Shown piece by piece: positions 10,701 through 22,046 of a stretch of 64,000 bases of DNA (positions within the stretch are counted from its first letter, which is position 1; the number at the start of each line of letters is the position of its first letter). The stretch is taken from positions 124,001 to 188,000 of the forward strand of contig JAVTVJ010001741.1 of the NCBI GenBank assembly GCA_034509425.1, given 5' to 3'. A program made the translations under genes and the position numbers. The stretch is from Eopsaltria australis. Taxonomy: Eukaryota > Chordata > Aves > Passeriformes > Petroicidae. The notes under the pieces are model-generated. The model saw only the letters and a list, made by a program, of their open reading frames with translations, made no database searches and had not been told where the DNA came from.

Positions 10701-13053
10701 TTGTAGTGCTGAGGGGAGAAGGTCTTGCTGTCTTGTAACCCCACTAAGCATGAAGAAGTCCATGAATACAAAGTAATGCACGAAAATAGCAGAAAATTTC
10801 CTTTCTGGATATTCTGTCAGGCTTGAGGCAAGTGGAATGTTGGAACCAGAAATGGACAAATCCCATGCAGTTTATTTGCACATACCTTAAGCTGCAACTT
10901 GTATTAATCTATTAAGAATTCTGTATGTGGCTGTGAAGACAATTTTTTTGAAGTATGCTTTCATTATTACTTTACTGGATGAGTCCACTTTCGTGATGAA
11001 ACAATAGTCATGGTGAACCCCTAATGTTTGCAGAATTTCATGTTTATACATTTTGAAATTGAAAGAAAAGAAGCTGCTTAAATGAGTAAAGGGTGTGTGG
11101 TGTTCAGAGTAAACATTTCACATTAAGCTGGATTGCTTTATCAATATATTGCTATTAAATTAATCTCCATATGTTGTGTTGGCTTCAGTGCTTGTCGAAT
11201 TCCTCAGTGAAATGCTCTTAGAGTGGGCCACCATGTTTCTCCCAAACTTTACTTACTCTTACTCTGTTTAATAAGTTAAGTTGGAGTTAGAGAGGTGCAG
11301 TGAGTTTGTGTAAGAGAAGAAGTGGGGAAGATGGCAGGGAGGAGAAAGTGCTCTCTCTTTGGACAGCAGAAGCAATTGCAGTGGCCCGACATCTGAGCCT
11401 GTGGCCTAAGCCTCTGTATGGGCTGGAATAGCAAAGAAGGTAATTGCAGTGTGGCTTCAGCTTTGGATATGAGTTATAATTGTGTTTAACTCTCAAACAA
11501 AGTGTGTGCATTGTACTGGGTGCACTGAGAAGCTGAAGGCTGCTTCAAATATGATACTTATTAGTTATTTCAGGTTTGCAGTAGGATTTTTGGAGGAAGA
11601 GGAATGAATTTAATTGCATGCAAGTTTATTAACCACAGCAAGTGAAGTCTAGCATTCTTGTTTTCTGAGATAGTATCTGCAGGGCCAATTCAAGATTCTT
11701 CATGAAGATAGTCTCTTGAAAGCTTTTTCCATAAAGAGGCAACATTGTGATTCTAAATTGGGTATCTTCTGAAATGGGGAGGAATGATTGTTCTACCATA
11801 ATAGTGTCTTAGGCCAAGTAGTTTCATCCTGAATTGACTAAACCTTTGCATTTGTCATAGATGTGATTGTTGCAGTGAGGTACAGAATGAAGCTGGACTA
11901 TGAAGAGACTAGGATAGGGAGAGGGATATAAGGAAAACCTCAGAGTTATATATCTGATTGAAATCTGAGGATAGCTAACTCCACTGCTTAGAAATGTGCC
12001 AAGCAAAGGAATTTGCTTTTAATAAAGGTGGCAGAGTCTGGTTATTGAAATTCACTAATGCAAATCTTGAATCTCTTTGGCCTGATTTAATCCACGAGAA
12101 CAGAGAGCACTGTTTAACCAGATCATAAATCAGCTTGTGAATGAAAATTCTGATGTTCTATTCCTGCTGTTTCAATAAACTAACCAAATGAGTTTGTTTA
12201 GAAGAGCAGATCATACAGCTGGAATATCTTTGCCAATAGTACAGTTATAACATTTATCTCAGGGTTAGAATGTCTCCTTTCCATTTTCCACTGAAGTTTT
12301 TAAAACATTGGGAACTTTTGGATTTTTAAGTACTTTTGTTCAAAAAACCTTAGCTTGTTATCTCTTTGTTTCTAACTTGAAATTCCACTTGGCTTTTTTT
12401 CTCCTGGATATCAGAACCTCAGGGATTTCTTTACCCCTGAGAGAACTTGGCATAGACACTTTTGAAATGCAGGTTTCTACATTATTTCCTCTAAGTAGCT
12501 CTAAGTGTACAAAGCGAAAACTAATGTTGTATAGATTTTTAAGATTCAAGTATGTGTGATAGAAATGTTGGAGACATATAGAGGAATCTGAAAAATTTTT
12601 AAGAGAGGTGTGTATATAGACTTCAGTATGAATCATGCAGTAGTTGAAGATCATTTGAAGTTGATGAACTCTGAACAGGTGCTGATTCTAATTATGAATA
12701 ATAAGGATCTTTAGTTTAATCAGTGTAAGATCAGTTGCTTTTGCTGTATGTGGGAAGGATTTTGTAGCTATTCTGCCCCCACATTTTTTCACCACCGTTC
12801 TGATTATCAACTTTATTGAGAATGTCACGTGTTGTGCTTCTGGCACAGAGCATTTGTTAGCTTTCACTCTGACAGAGGAAGCATGAGATTGCTTTTATAT
12901 ACAGTGGTATAGATTTTATCAAAACTTTTAAAATGCTAATAAAGATAACATGAGGCTCAGATTTTGCATGGTCTAGATTGTGCTTTTCTTTCTAGTATAC
13001 CTTTCAAGGTGCTCAGTGTTGCTTAGCTGGTATGGCTGCTTATTTCCTACAGG
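7791..13053. other. Gene-free AT-rich stretch
   Basis: No exons, RNA genes or retroviral pieces were recognised in 5.3 kb. Open frames are short and motif-free. The only structure I noted is a hairpin at 9893-9945. Confidence 0.6.
9893..9945. repeat. Hairpin-forming inverted repeat
   Basis: A perfect 11-bp stem (TTCTTTAACAT at 9908-9918 with ATGTTAAAGAA at 9924-9934) closes a 5-nt loop. A second short stem (GAGAC at 9893-9897 with GTCTC at 9941-9945) lies outside it. The fold is visible in the sequence; a function is not. Confidence 0.6.
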
Positions 13054-13312
13054 TGATGCCTGTCTAGCTCAGTTGGTAGAGCATGAGACTCTTAATCTCA
13101 GGGTCGTGGGTTCAAGCCCCACATTGGGTGCCAAGGGAAAGGTGGGGAAATATAAACAGCAGCACCCCGGGCAGAGTGGGGATGCTGCAACGTGTGTCAC
13201 CTGGGTGAAGTGATGCATCAAATGGGATCCTATTAAAATACGGAGGTAAACAACCCCCAGCCCTTTAACTGTGTCTAGCTTTTCATTTGCTAAGACCAGG
13301 AAAAAGGCATCA
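13054..13312 (+). mobile_element. LTR-like element with tRNA-Lys head, 259 bp
   Basis: The element runs from TGATGCC to GGCATCA, inside a 9-bp perfect inverted repeat (GTGATGCCT at 13053-13061, AGGCATCAC at 13305-13313). Its right half, from about 13185, aligns with the end of the LTR at 34422-34878, including GGGATCCTATTAAAATAC, GAGGTAAACAACCCCCA and AAGACCAG. Its left half is a tRNA-Lys sequence instead of the usual LTR left part. Flanks CAGG and CTGG match at 3 of 4 positions, compatible with the exact 4-bp duplication of the sister copy. It may be a tRNA-LTR chimera or a SINE-like derivative. Confidence 0.6.
13058..13130 (+). tRNA. tRNA-Lys (anticodon CTT), probably a retro-derived pseudogene
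   Basis: The cloverleaf core is readable. The A box TAGCTCAGTTGG and B box GGTTCAAGCCC are canonical, and the anticodon loop of GACTCTTAATC gives CTT (lysine). The acceptor stem is damaged: two of the seven pairs next to the body of the molecule are mismatched and several others are G-U. The 3' CCA, which animal tRNA genes do not encode, is present directly after the discriminator base at 13131-13133, so the copy probably came from a mature tRNA. It lies within an LTR-like element. The internal pol III promoter looks intact, but a working lysine tRNA is unlikely. Confidence 0.75.
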
Positions 13313-16300
13313 CTGGGACTGACTAAGAAGAAATTCTTAGGGGGCCATTACTAAAGCTATCTGACCAGCCTGATTTCAGTTGTTGGATGTTGCAACTAAG
13401 TGGATTTTAACTTGTGTTGCTTGCTAAAGTAGAAAGTTTCACTAAGTTTTTGGGTATATTGGGATTCATGTGGTATGGTTATATTGAGATGAGTTCTGAT
13501 AGTCCTGAAAAAAGGAATTTCTCTAAACTAGCTGGCTCTTTGGAGAATGGGGCTTCTATTTTTATAGTCAGTTTAAAATTACTAATATATTGTAGCTTCA
13601 AACCTAATCTACTAATTGAGTTGGCATTGAGTAGATTACATTTGGACATCATACGCAGTGGTATCATTAGTGTACTTTTACAAAATAAGCTCTGATTATG
13701 ACATGCTTTTCATGCAGTGCTGTAGTAGAACGTTAAGCTAAGTAAAAACTAGAATTTTAATCACTTTCAAATCCAGATAATGTCTGTAGTTACCTTGATC
13801 CTACTTGTATTAAGTGTAGGAGTGATCTAACAGCTGCATTTTAATCAGTGTAGCTTTGCTGCCTTCTTACTCTGCCTATTTGCTTTGTTTTTTCTGGTGA
13901 CTAAAGACTGCTGGGTTAGACTTCTTAGTGGTTGATTGATATAGATCAAACAGGGTATTAAAAGGAAGAAGGATGCAAGAAGTAAGCCATCTGTATTGTA
14001 CTTAAATATCTACCATTTGATTTTCTGAGGTATATTGTAGTGCCAGCTTTGAAATAATAGAGTTTGATGATATGAAAATACTTTCCTTGCATAGTTTAAT
14101 TGAATATAATTAACATTTTCCATGCTAATTATAAAAACCACTTATTTTACACCAAATTAGATGGAACTGTATACAGGATGTTCCTGAGGTTTTGGTACCC
14201 TCTCACCTGTGCTTTCCACGTGTTTTGTGAGAATAGGAGAACTCTAACTTAAATACAGGTGACCTCTACTGCAGTTCCTTGTGTCAAGTCTAAAGGACAG
14301 AGCCGAGCTTTTTGTGGAGCTGGTGGGTATTTTAGTGCCAATAAAATTTGGGTTGTTTTTTTCGCCAGGAAGTGCAGCTGGGATGCCATGAAGGTTCTAG
14401 AAAAGTATAACCTGTCAAAACATACCTCTGTAGCTTGCTATCAAATTTCAGCTTCATAATTGTAACTGACCTAGAAATGCTAATTTAATATACAATGTGT
14501 CATGGTAAACATCTTTAAATATAAGGCAGTGTCTTGACAGGCTCTGGAAAACCTTGTTGTAGCGGATTCACTGAGGATATCCACCTATGTTTCTCTCTCA
14601 GAGGTTATTAACAGCAGAATTAATCTGTATAGAATGAAGGTCTACGCTTGACACAAAAATACTTCAGGGCAAGGCTTGTACCTGGCCTTTTGCTGCTGCT
14701 GAGTAGCATGTTTTAAAATGTATGTTTTTTACTCACATTGTCAAAAGTGGATTGTTTTAAATGTGTGCCCTAAACTCATGGGAGTATGTGTGGAGCTTTG
14801 TCTCAAGTGTTTTGTTTATTTTTACTGTCCCTACCCCTCATGTGTAATTAGTATCCTCACAAAAATGAAATTCTCTTATTTCTTCCTAAAGACTCAAATT
14901 CTGTCATGGCATCCTGCTCAGTATCTTTTACTGGGTTACAGGTGCCTTCTTTCTCTTCCATTTTAATTACCAGAGGTTTTTATTTCCCTGCAGGAGCTAG
15001 GACTCCCACATTATTGGAGAATTTTTTTTAGAAATTAGGTCTGTCAAGTTTTCTTTGTTAGTCTATCCAACATCATTACTAAAATACAGTTTGTATTTTA
15101 CCCTGTTGTTGCTTTTCCACTAGATTCTCTCACACAAAAGGATGAAGCTATTAGTAATTAGAAATGTGCATATAAAAAATCTATGTTTGTAATTTTGCGT
15201 TTTTCTGCCTCTCAACAATTTTTTTGAAAGTATCTCCTCACTTTTGAAAGCATCTTAACTCTTTCAGGCCCTATATTTGAGTTTCACTAAAGGTTCATAC
15301 CAGACCTGTGATACCTGATACCAAACCTGCTCAGGTTCAAACAAGTAATTGTTCTTGTAGAATAAATTTTATTTTGCTCATTGTCAACTCAGCAACTGAA
15401 CTGCTAAAAAAAATGTATTGCCAAAAGATCTTGTGTCACCTGGTCATAACAGATACCAGACCAGTTATCTAAATGAACATGATTTTCCTTTCCCTGGTTT
15501 CTGATGAGGTAGCTGCATGCCTAACTGCAGTGGAGAAAGATGGGGAGAAGGGTTACAGAGGTGGGGAGAGAATGGAGCAGTTGAGGGCAGATAATTTGGG
15601 AATTAGTGGAAAAACTAAAGCAATGTGGACATAATATTGAAGAAGGGGGTGAAACAAGTAATGAAAAAGATAATTGGCTCTTTGGGTGGAACACGTTCAC
15701 ATTGAAGGTGGGACTGCAGAGCTAAAGCTGATAAGCTCTGCTGAACAATTTACACTTCATGCTGCCTCTCACATCAGGAAGAGGAAAAAGCGATGAAAGA
15801 CACTGGCAGCTGAGGGTTATTGGTAAATAGTGTTCCTGGATGGAGATGGGGATAGGACTTCTCTCTGGGAGTGATGTAAGCGAGAGGAGCAGCACTGAGG
15901 CCTGGTTGCTAAAAAGGAGGCTGTGGTTCCCAGTGGTCTGTATGCAGGGAAGTCAAATGCAGCTTATAATCACTAAAGGATGTCTTCTTGTGGAGTCTGG
16001 AGTAAGGACCAGAATTCTGAAGTCTCCTAACTTCTGCCTTAATACATTTCTGAGATCTAATGTGTCTCATTCCCTTTGTAGTGGATAGTCCACAGAGGGA
16101 ATGATTGCCTGTTCTTTCCAATAGCTTCTTGCTCCATCTGCTTCAGGGATAAAACTTTATGTTGTGAATTTATGGATCTGAGTCCAACTGTTTCGCATAT
16201 CGTACAAGCTGAAATTCAGTTTTTGTTAGCTCTTTCTAAATATTTTTTTTTTCATTTAAAGAAATAATTTTTTAAGCACAGATTTAAAAAATTGTACTCA

Positions 16301-16697
16301 GTAAGTCTGAAACTTACAGAAGAGGTTGTGTGAACAAAGTGACTACAAGCATTATAACATGATCAGTCAATTTTTGTTGTGTGGCTTGAAATGCTCTTTT
16401 ATTCACAGATGTCACTAGATGTAGAAATAATAAAATGCATTCTTCGAATCTTAGTGCATTTTAGAGTTTCTTTGGCATAATTTTTGTCATACTTTATTCA
16501 TTAAAAGATGTGTGTTACATGTGGTTCAGGACCTTGGCTTTCAGCTATGCAGTTTCTATAGGTTTTGCCCTTATTTATCACATGACCTTGTAATATCACT
16601 GTAGGCTCTCATGACTTCAGGGCTTAATTATTGTAAGTCCCTTTTCAGTGGATTAGCGATGAGGCTAATCTGCTGCTTGCAACTTGTTCACACTGTG
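13313..16697. other. Gene-free stretch
   Basis: AT-rich sequence without recognisable exons or mobile elements up to the target site of the large retroviral insertion. Short open frames carry no motifs. Confidence 0.55.
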
Positions 16698-16703
16698 GCA
16701 GTG
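16698..16703. repeat. Target site duplication of ERV-A (GCAGTG)
   Basis: GCAGTG directly precedes the left LTR. GCAATG follows the right LTR at 33648-33653, so 5 of 6 bases match. A 6-bp duplication is typical of alpha- and betaretrovirus-like integrases. Confidence 0.75.
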
Positions 16704-17125
16704 TGTCGCAGTAGAGACGGACACACGGCACGCCAATAATCCAAGGACAGAAAAAGAGTTTTTTATTAGTCTGTGTTAGTACCTTTATACCCTTTTTTAC
16801 AGCTACCGTGGTTTGTTATGATTGGCTGCATGACAAACAACGACAGGGCTGTCTAAAAAACAAGAACTATTCATAGCACTATACAACAAGCTATGCAAGC
16901 AATTGGCTACACACTACAAGTACATTCTTGATGTTCCTCCTGATGTTCCTTTGGGTGCAAAACATCTTCAGTTATCTTCTTGTCTGTCCTTGAGGCCTTC
17001 ACTGTGGCTGCAGGCTTTCATGTCCTCACTTTCTCATGAAGTTTTCTCACGGGTAAATCTTGATTGCTTCTAAGTCAATTTCCAAGAGGCTTTCAGGCCT
17101 GCTGTCAACCTCATCAAACCCCACA
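16704..17125 (-). repeat. ERV-A 3' LTR (422 bp)
   Basis: TGTCGCAG...CCCCACA. It aligns with the right LTR with 9 substitutions and one 5-bp length difference by hand count. The env transmembrane frame of ERV-A runs into this LTR and ends at 17047, so the Env tail is LTR-encoded. Confidence 0.92.
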
Positions 17126-17142
17126 GTTCCCCCTTTTTGTTT
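17126..17142 (-). other. ERV-A polypurine tract
   Basis: On the minus strand the sequence AAACAAAAAGGGGGAAC abuts the LTR start TGTGGGG, the expected plus-strand priming site. Confidence 0.8.
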
Positions 17143-17886
17143 TGCTACCAAAAAAGCAGTGTTTATTGATTTCTGCAGGGCCCTTTGCAGAAAAGACAAC
17201 AAACACGGCACCAATAGTAAGAGCAAAAATACAACAAGCAAGATTATACTTCTCATTTTCAACAAATCCTTGAACCATCCCGTGATGCCCCAGCCCCTAA
17301 ACCATGTATCAAACCCACTAACAGTTTTTCTCAGTTTTTGCACTCCATTCTGCAGCTCTTGAATATTTGCAAAGATAGACTTTAAATTGTCTGACAAATT
17401 CATACAGCATATTCCTTCAAAATCCTCACAACCATGCCCATGTGCTAAAAGCAAAAAATCAATGGCTGTACGATTTTGCAAGGTAGCATGCCTCACAGAG
17501 CGAACATCTGTTAACAATCCTGCTAATGCTGCTGAAGTTTCATTAGTACATTTAGCAAGCCAGCACCCTAATTTATCAAGCGTAGGCAATGCTTTAGCTG
17601 CAGCAACACCCAGAACAAACACTGAAGCAACCACTCTTGATCCCTTTCCCCAAAATGTTAGATCATCTTTGCAGTTTTTGTGAAAGGAATCAAGATGACG
17701 CCTATGGCGCAAAGAATGAATCACCCTTCGCCCGTGGTGCAGAGAATGAGACATGTTTGCCACCATAGAAAGATTGGGAGCAAGCATTGTCAAGCATCCG
17801 ATCGTGCATGGTCCACCTATCATATTGGACAGGAGGCCAGCCAATGCGTGATCCCCGCAAATTAAAAACAAACCTGGGGGTAATTG

Positions 17887-17892
17887 TCTTGG
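17887..17892. repeat. Target site duplication of ERV-B (TCTTGG, left)
   Basis: TCTTGG precedes the left LTR at 17893 and recurs exactly at 28874-28879. On the minus strand it reads CCAAGA and falls within codons of ERV-A env. Confidence 0.95.
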
Positions 17893-19107
17893 TGTCACTT
17901 GCGCGCGGGCTGGACAGCTGACTGCAAGGGTCCGGTCAGCAGCCCAACGGCGTTTGCTGCAAGTGTCCCTGACCAGGTTCACTGCCATCGAGATCAATGA
18001 TCTCTGGCTGCAGGCTGTGCCTCCTGCGAAGGCAGCCAAGCTGTAGCCACGGAGCCGAAGAGCTGCTATAGGGAGGGATCTTTAACCCAGAGTAATAGAC
18101 ACACAGTAACAAAGAAGTTAACAGCAGTCTGGGTGTCCAGGTCAAAAGACCTCGGTGCTCAGCGTGCGTCAGACTTTATTCTGAGGGCAACAACCAATCA
18201 TGAAGGGGCACAGGGGAGGAACCAGGGAGGGATAAAGGGACAGGGGCCAACGGGGAAGGAAGAAGGGATGAGAGGGAGAGACTGACAGGGGAATACTACA
18301 ATTATGAACCGAATAACAACGAACATTCTGGAACAAGGGGATAACAGGCAGGAGAGTGGCAGATGGCTAGGCAAATGATGAGAGGGCAGTGTCTTAGGTT
18401 ACAATGGTATGTATTCTATCACCATCTTCATGGGATGTTGGGGCCAGGTGGGGCAGTGGTCCTGGCTCATCCCTGATGGCTCCGGGACATGTTCTCTAAT
18501 GGGCCAGCCGTTAGAGCCAGGTGAGGCACTTTACTTTGCTCATCCCTAATGACTGCAGCTAATGGCAGTCCACTGATAAACTCCATCATCCCATTGTGAG
18601 ATGCCCCGCCCAGGGGGAGGAACCAATGTATCCCTATCTGCATATAAACTAGAATTTGAAACACCACAAGTCAGCTTTTCCACTGGATTCCCAGAGGAAG
18701 ACCAGACCCTTCTACAGCACCATTGGACCTTCAGAGGAGAACTACACCTTTCACAGGATCACTGCTTCAACAGAACCACATCTATCATTCCCAGAGGACT
18801 GCAGCCACCTTCTAAGTGGACTACTACCAACACCCTGACCGACAGGGTGTCAGGTTGTATTCTGACTCTGTCAATGTTTTTTGTACTATTGCATTTTTCT
18901 ATTAAATTGTAGTTCTGACTTTGAGTCTCTCACTGATTTGCTTTCAAACTACCACAGGCAGCCAGCCCTCTTGAAGCTCAGCCCCTCTTTGGGGCTATCC
19001 ACTCTGAACTCCACCCCAGGGGATCTTAGACCCTGGGCTCCTTTATCCAAAGGCTTCTCACGGGGGAAAGGGTTTCATGCTGCTTAGGTGCCTGGGCCAC
19101 CGCCACA
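17893..19107 (-). repeat. ERV-B 3' LTR (643 bp), split by a solo LTR
   Basis: The LTR occupies 17893-18389 and 18962-19107. It aligns with the right LTR (28241-28873) with about 34 substitutions and one 10-bp length difference by hand count. Differences are unevenly spread: a stretch of about 160 bp starting near 18170 is identical, while the first 150 bp differ at about 10%. The 3' end of env is encoded here. Confidence 0.92.
18390..18956 (+). mobile_element. Solo LTR C, 567 bp, inside the ERV-B 3' LTR
   Basis: TGTCTTAGG...CTACCACA is flanked by an exact 5-bp duplication GGCAG (18385-18389 and 18957-18961). The paired ERV-B LTR keeps the empty site, with one GGCAG followed by CCAGCCC around 28729-28736, which proves a recent insertion. 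Plus orientation is supported by a TATA-like CATATAAAC near 18641-18649 and an ATTAAA signal near 18901. Short frames inside are not genes. It inserted after ERV-B formed its LTR pair and opposes the orientation of the rest of the nest. Confidence 0.92.
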
Positions 19108-20333
19108 TCTTGGCCCTTCTCTATTATTGAGGGAGAGGTTTCGACTAACAAGGGAAATAATAAAATTCTTAAGACAACTGAGGAGACATAACACAGTAAG
19201 AATAATAAATTCCAGAGTAAAGTTTTTAGAGTCTGAGACACCCAACTAGAAATCCCCCACTGATGGAAGATGTCTTGCAGCCAATCTTTGCTTTCAGTTC
19301 GCAGCTGGTGTATTTGATCTCGCATTTGCTGCATTGTCTGATGGATACTTTGGGCGCGCAAGGATAAATTGAAACAACAGAGCCTTTCGAATTCTTCGCA
19401 CCCGTGGCCGTGTGCAAGTAATAGGAAGTCTATGGCTGCTCGATTGTGGAGGGTGGATTGCCTGGTTGTTTCTTCATCTGCGAGGAGGTCTGACAATGCC
19501 TTAGATGTTAAATTGGCTTGCTTTCCAAGCCAACACTCTAGGTGAGAAAGCTCACCAAGGGCTTTTGCAGCTGCCACCCACGGTAGAAATATCGACGCTG
19601 CGACCCCTTTTGAGAAAGACCATGAAACCACACTGCTCTCACAATTTGGGTCTAGATCTAGGGTGGCTCTTTTTTGACGTGCCAATTGAGTATGGTTCCT
19701 CCAGGCTAATAATTGGGTCTTTCCCGGTGTTAGCAGGGACAGCTTGCCTAGCGTGCACGGGCCTCCCTGTAGCTGAGAGGGGATTCCTGCCCAAGCCCGA
19801 TCCCCACAGATGAGGAACACCCCCTTGGGGAGTTCTCTTGGGTACAGAACGGACGCGGACCTGGTGTTTTCAGCAAAGCTGCACCATAAGCCTTTAGCAT
19901 AGGATTTCTTGTCAATTGGGGTAACATCAGTTTTTGGCCTCCCAATTTTTATGGAGGGATCAAGCCAATTGTAGTTGGAATTAAATTTTGTACAAAAATG
20001 AGGCTGGGCTGACCCCACAAGGTCTAATTCTTGGGGTTCAGCCTGGGCATGCAAAAGGGTCCTTATCCAGTTGTCCCAGCTGTGGGCAGGGTGGGCACCA
20101 TCAAAGGTGGCACAAAAGTCAAGGGGTTCCCAGGGGATCCCCACCAGGCAAGTAGACATGGGGTTCTCTGTAGCATAGGTGTTTAAACAGAAGTCTTGCT
20201 GATTCAGTGACTTTGCTAGAGTCACCCATACGTTTTCCTTTGGCTGCTGCACGAGCCATGGGTTCACCCTTGGGAAAAGCAGGACTAGGAGCAGGATGGC
20301 AGGAAGGTAGATGGCAGGAAGGTGCAGCTGCAT
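19026..20333 (-). CDS. env: ERV-B env, intact 435-codon envelope glycoprotein frame
   Basis: An uninterrupted frame from an ATG at 20333 to a stop at 19026-19028 encodes a complete retroviral envelope precursor. Visible parts in order are a hydrophobic signal peptide (about residues 1-24), a short surface subunit, a furin-type site RQKR at 219-222, a hydrophobic fusion-peptide-like segment at about 243-258, the C-X6-CC loop CEEFERLCC at 312-320, and a membrane anchor at about 371-396. A cytoplasmic tail follows whose end lies in the 3' LTR. N-glycosylation sites include NHT, NLT and NLS. The surface subunit is short compared with gammaretroviral Env. By family the product would be a membrane fusion glycoprotein; whether it is expressed or functional is unknown. 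gag and pol of the same provirus are broken. Confidence 0.92.
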   Translation of the reverse strand: MQLHLPAIYLPAILLLVLLFPRVNPWLVQQPKENVWVTLAKSLNQQDFCLNTYATENPMSTCLVGIPWEPLDFCATFDGAHPAHSWDNWIRTLLHAQAEPQELDLVGSAQPHFCTKFNSNYNWLDPSIKIGRPKTDVTPIDKKSYAKGLWCSFAENTRSASVLYPRELPKGVFLICGDRAWAGIPSQLQGGPCTLGKLSLLTPGKTQLLAWRNHTQLARQKRATLDLDPNCESSVVSWSFSKGVAASIFLPWVAAAKALGELSHLECWLGKQANLTSKALSDLLADEETTRQSTLHNRAAIDFLLLAHGHGCEEFERLCCFNLSLRAQSIHQTMQQMRDQIHQLRTESKDWLQDIFHQWGISSWVSQTLKTLLWNLLFLLCYVSSVVLRILLFPLLVETSPSIIEKGQDVAVAQAPKQHETLSPVRSLWIKEPRV

Positions 20334-20549
20334 TTCTGGGGTTTTTTCAGTGGGATTTTCAACTAAAAGGGAACAATCTCAGATTCATTTCTGGAGTTAA
20401 ATAATTTCTCCCTCCTCACTCCCTTGGGAATATGGGGTAGGGAAAGGGGGTAAGGGAAAACACACGAGGGAAGGCAGAGGGGAAGACAGGGGAAGGGGGT
20501 TTCTTTGGTCTTGGGTCTGAGCGTTCAGTGGTCTGCTGGAGGAGGCTTT
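20334..20549 (-). other. ERV-B pol-env junction
   Basis: A purine/pyrimidine-skewed spacer lies between the end of the integrase frame (20550) and the env start (20333). It would be expected to hold the env splice acceptor, but I could not single out one site. Confidence 0.4.
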
Positions 20550-22046
20550 TCACAGGCTTCTTCTCCGCCTTGGTTGAGGGTCCCTTCTTCGGCGCTTCCA
20601 GGCGGACTGGGCTTGTTCGTGTTCTATGGCTCCTGTCCCAGCTGTGCCTGGAACTATACTCTCGGAAATCTGGTTAGCTGGCCTATATGGCTTGATGTTT
20701 TTGGCTGGCACCCACTTTGGCCCTTTCAGGGTGGACACACACGCATACCCTCGCCCCCAGACAATCAGTGGGAGGGGCTCCTCAATTCGATGGGTCTCAG
20801 GGTTCCTCACCAGCACCGGCGGTTGTTCCCTTAATTTGGTAACAGTCGAATTAGAAAAGTGTCAGAATACAGGGGGGACGGGCTCTTCAAGTGAATTATT
20901 TAAAAAATTTATGGTGAAGAGCACCTTGCAGAGTCGCTCAATGGGCAAATTTTTCTCTGCTCCTCCCTGCTGCTGGTAAAGGATCCTTTTGAGGGTTTGG
21001 TGCACCCTCTCCACTATCGCCTGTCCAGTGGGGGAGTGAGGGATCCTGGTGGTATGGGTCACTCCCCACTGATGGAAGAGCTCTTTGAGTCGGGACGAGG
21101 TGTATGCGGGCCCATTATCTGTTTTTATTTCCTTGGAGGTACCGAGCATAGAAAAGGCCATCATAAAATGTTTTATTACGTCCTTTGCCTTCTCGCCCGT
21201 ATGGGCTGAGGTGAATACAGCACCTGAAAACATGTCAATGGACACGTGGATATATTTCAGTCTCTCAAACTCACTGAAGTGAGTTACATCTGTTTGCCAA
21301 AGCTGACAGCTGGCCAGCCCTCGGGGGTTTACCCCCGGGTTTAGCGATGGCATCTGGTATTCCTGGCAGCTGGGACATGTCGCCACAATTGCTCTCGCCT
21401 GCTCAAGAGAGATGTGGAACATTCTCCTGAGGGCAGGAGCATTTTGATGGAAAAACTGGTGGCTGAGCTTGGCCTGCGCGAAAATATCTGGGGTGTTAGC
21501 CATTCGCGCGGCCATGGCCAAGGCATCCGCCCTGCGGTTCCCTTCTGAGATAAAGCCCGGGAGATCCATGTGTGACCTCACATGCATAACATGAAAAGGG
21601 TGCTCTCGATGGGACAAAAGGTATACTAACCTTGAGAGCAGTCTGTATAATTTTGGGTTATCTACTTCCTTTAACAAAGAATGTTCAGCTCTGGCAGTTA
21701 TCCCGGCGACATAGGCCGAATCAGTTACCAAATTGAGGGGTTCCTGAAACCTCTTGAATACCCTGACGACGGCTGCTAGTTCTGCTATCTGTGGGGATCC
21801 CTCTACCACATGGATCTCAGAGTCCCACTGCTGGGTCCTTGGGTCCTTCCAAGTCAGGACTGACTTGTGAGAGGACCCTGAGCCATCGGTGAAAACAGTC
21901 AGGGCATTCAACGGACTTTTACTTTGCAACATTTTTGGGGCCAAATGGAAGTTGGTATTAAACTGTCTTGGTTTGAAAGACAGGTGTCTGTTAAGGAAGG
22001 CAGGAGCCTCCCTTGGAATGGGAAACTGTAACCCCTCTCCCTCCAA
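20550..22046 (-). pseudogene. pol: ERV-B pol, RNase H and integrase part
   Basis: On the minus strand, from 21963 downward, the frame encodes RNase H (FTDGSG, an ELAAVV glutamate, LVTDSAY, NRRADALA) and then integrase. Integrase shows a zinc-binding H-H-C-C region (HQFFHQ ... CPSC), catalytic D-D-E residues in QTDVTHF, KTDNGPAYTS and AIVERVHQ, and a C-terminal domain with WGRGYACVST. The first codons of the frame (21964-22046) belong to an inserted LTR. A TGA at 20862-20864 interrupts integrase before its C-terminal domain, which continues in the same frame to 20550. Catalytic residues are otherwise preserved. The copy is disabled by the stop and by the LTR that separates it from RT. Confidence 0.9.

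Larger units (their letters stand above)
17047..17892 (-). pseudogene. ERV-A env, transmembrane part (separated from SU by ERV-B)
   Basis: The minus-strand frame encodes a retroviral transmembrane subunit. It has a basic stretch RHRR where cleavage would fall, a hydrophobic fusion-peptide-like region containing GVAAAKALP, the loop motif CEDFEGICC (C-X6-CC), a heptad-like region and a strongly hydrophobic membrane anchor followed by a cytoplasmic tail that ends in the LTR. The matching surface part lies at 28874-29341; the two are 11 kb apart because ERV-B inserted between them. The open frame continues upstream into the ERV-B LTR (to 18039), but those first residues are not env. As it stands this half cannot be made from the ERV-A start codon. 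Confidence 0.88.

Noticed and set aside
17680..18039. Start codon at 18039 as the beginning of the ERV-A transmembrane protein
   Set aside because: The first codons are encoded by the ERV-B LTR; the true Env start is at 29341, across the insertion.
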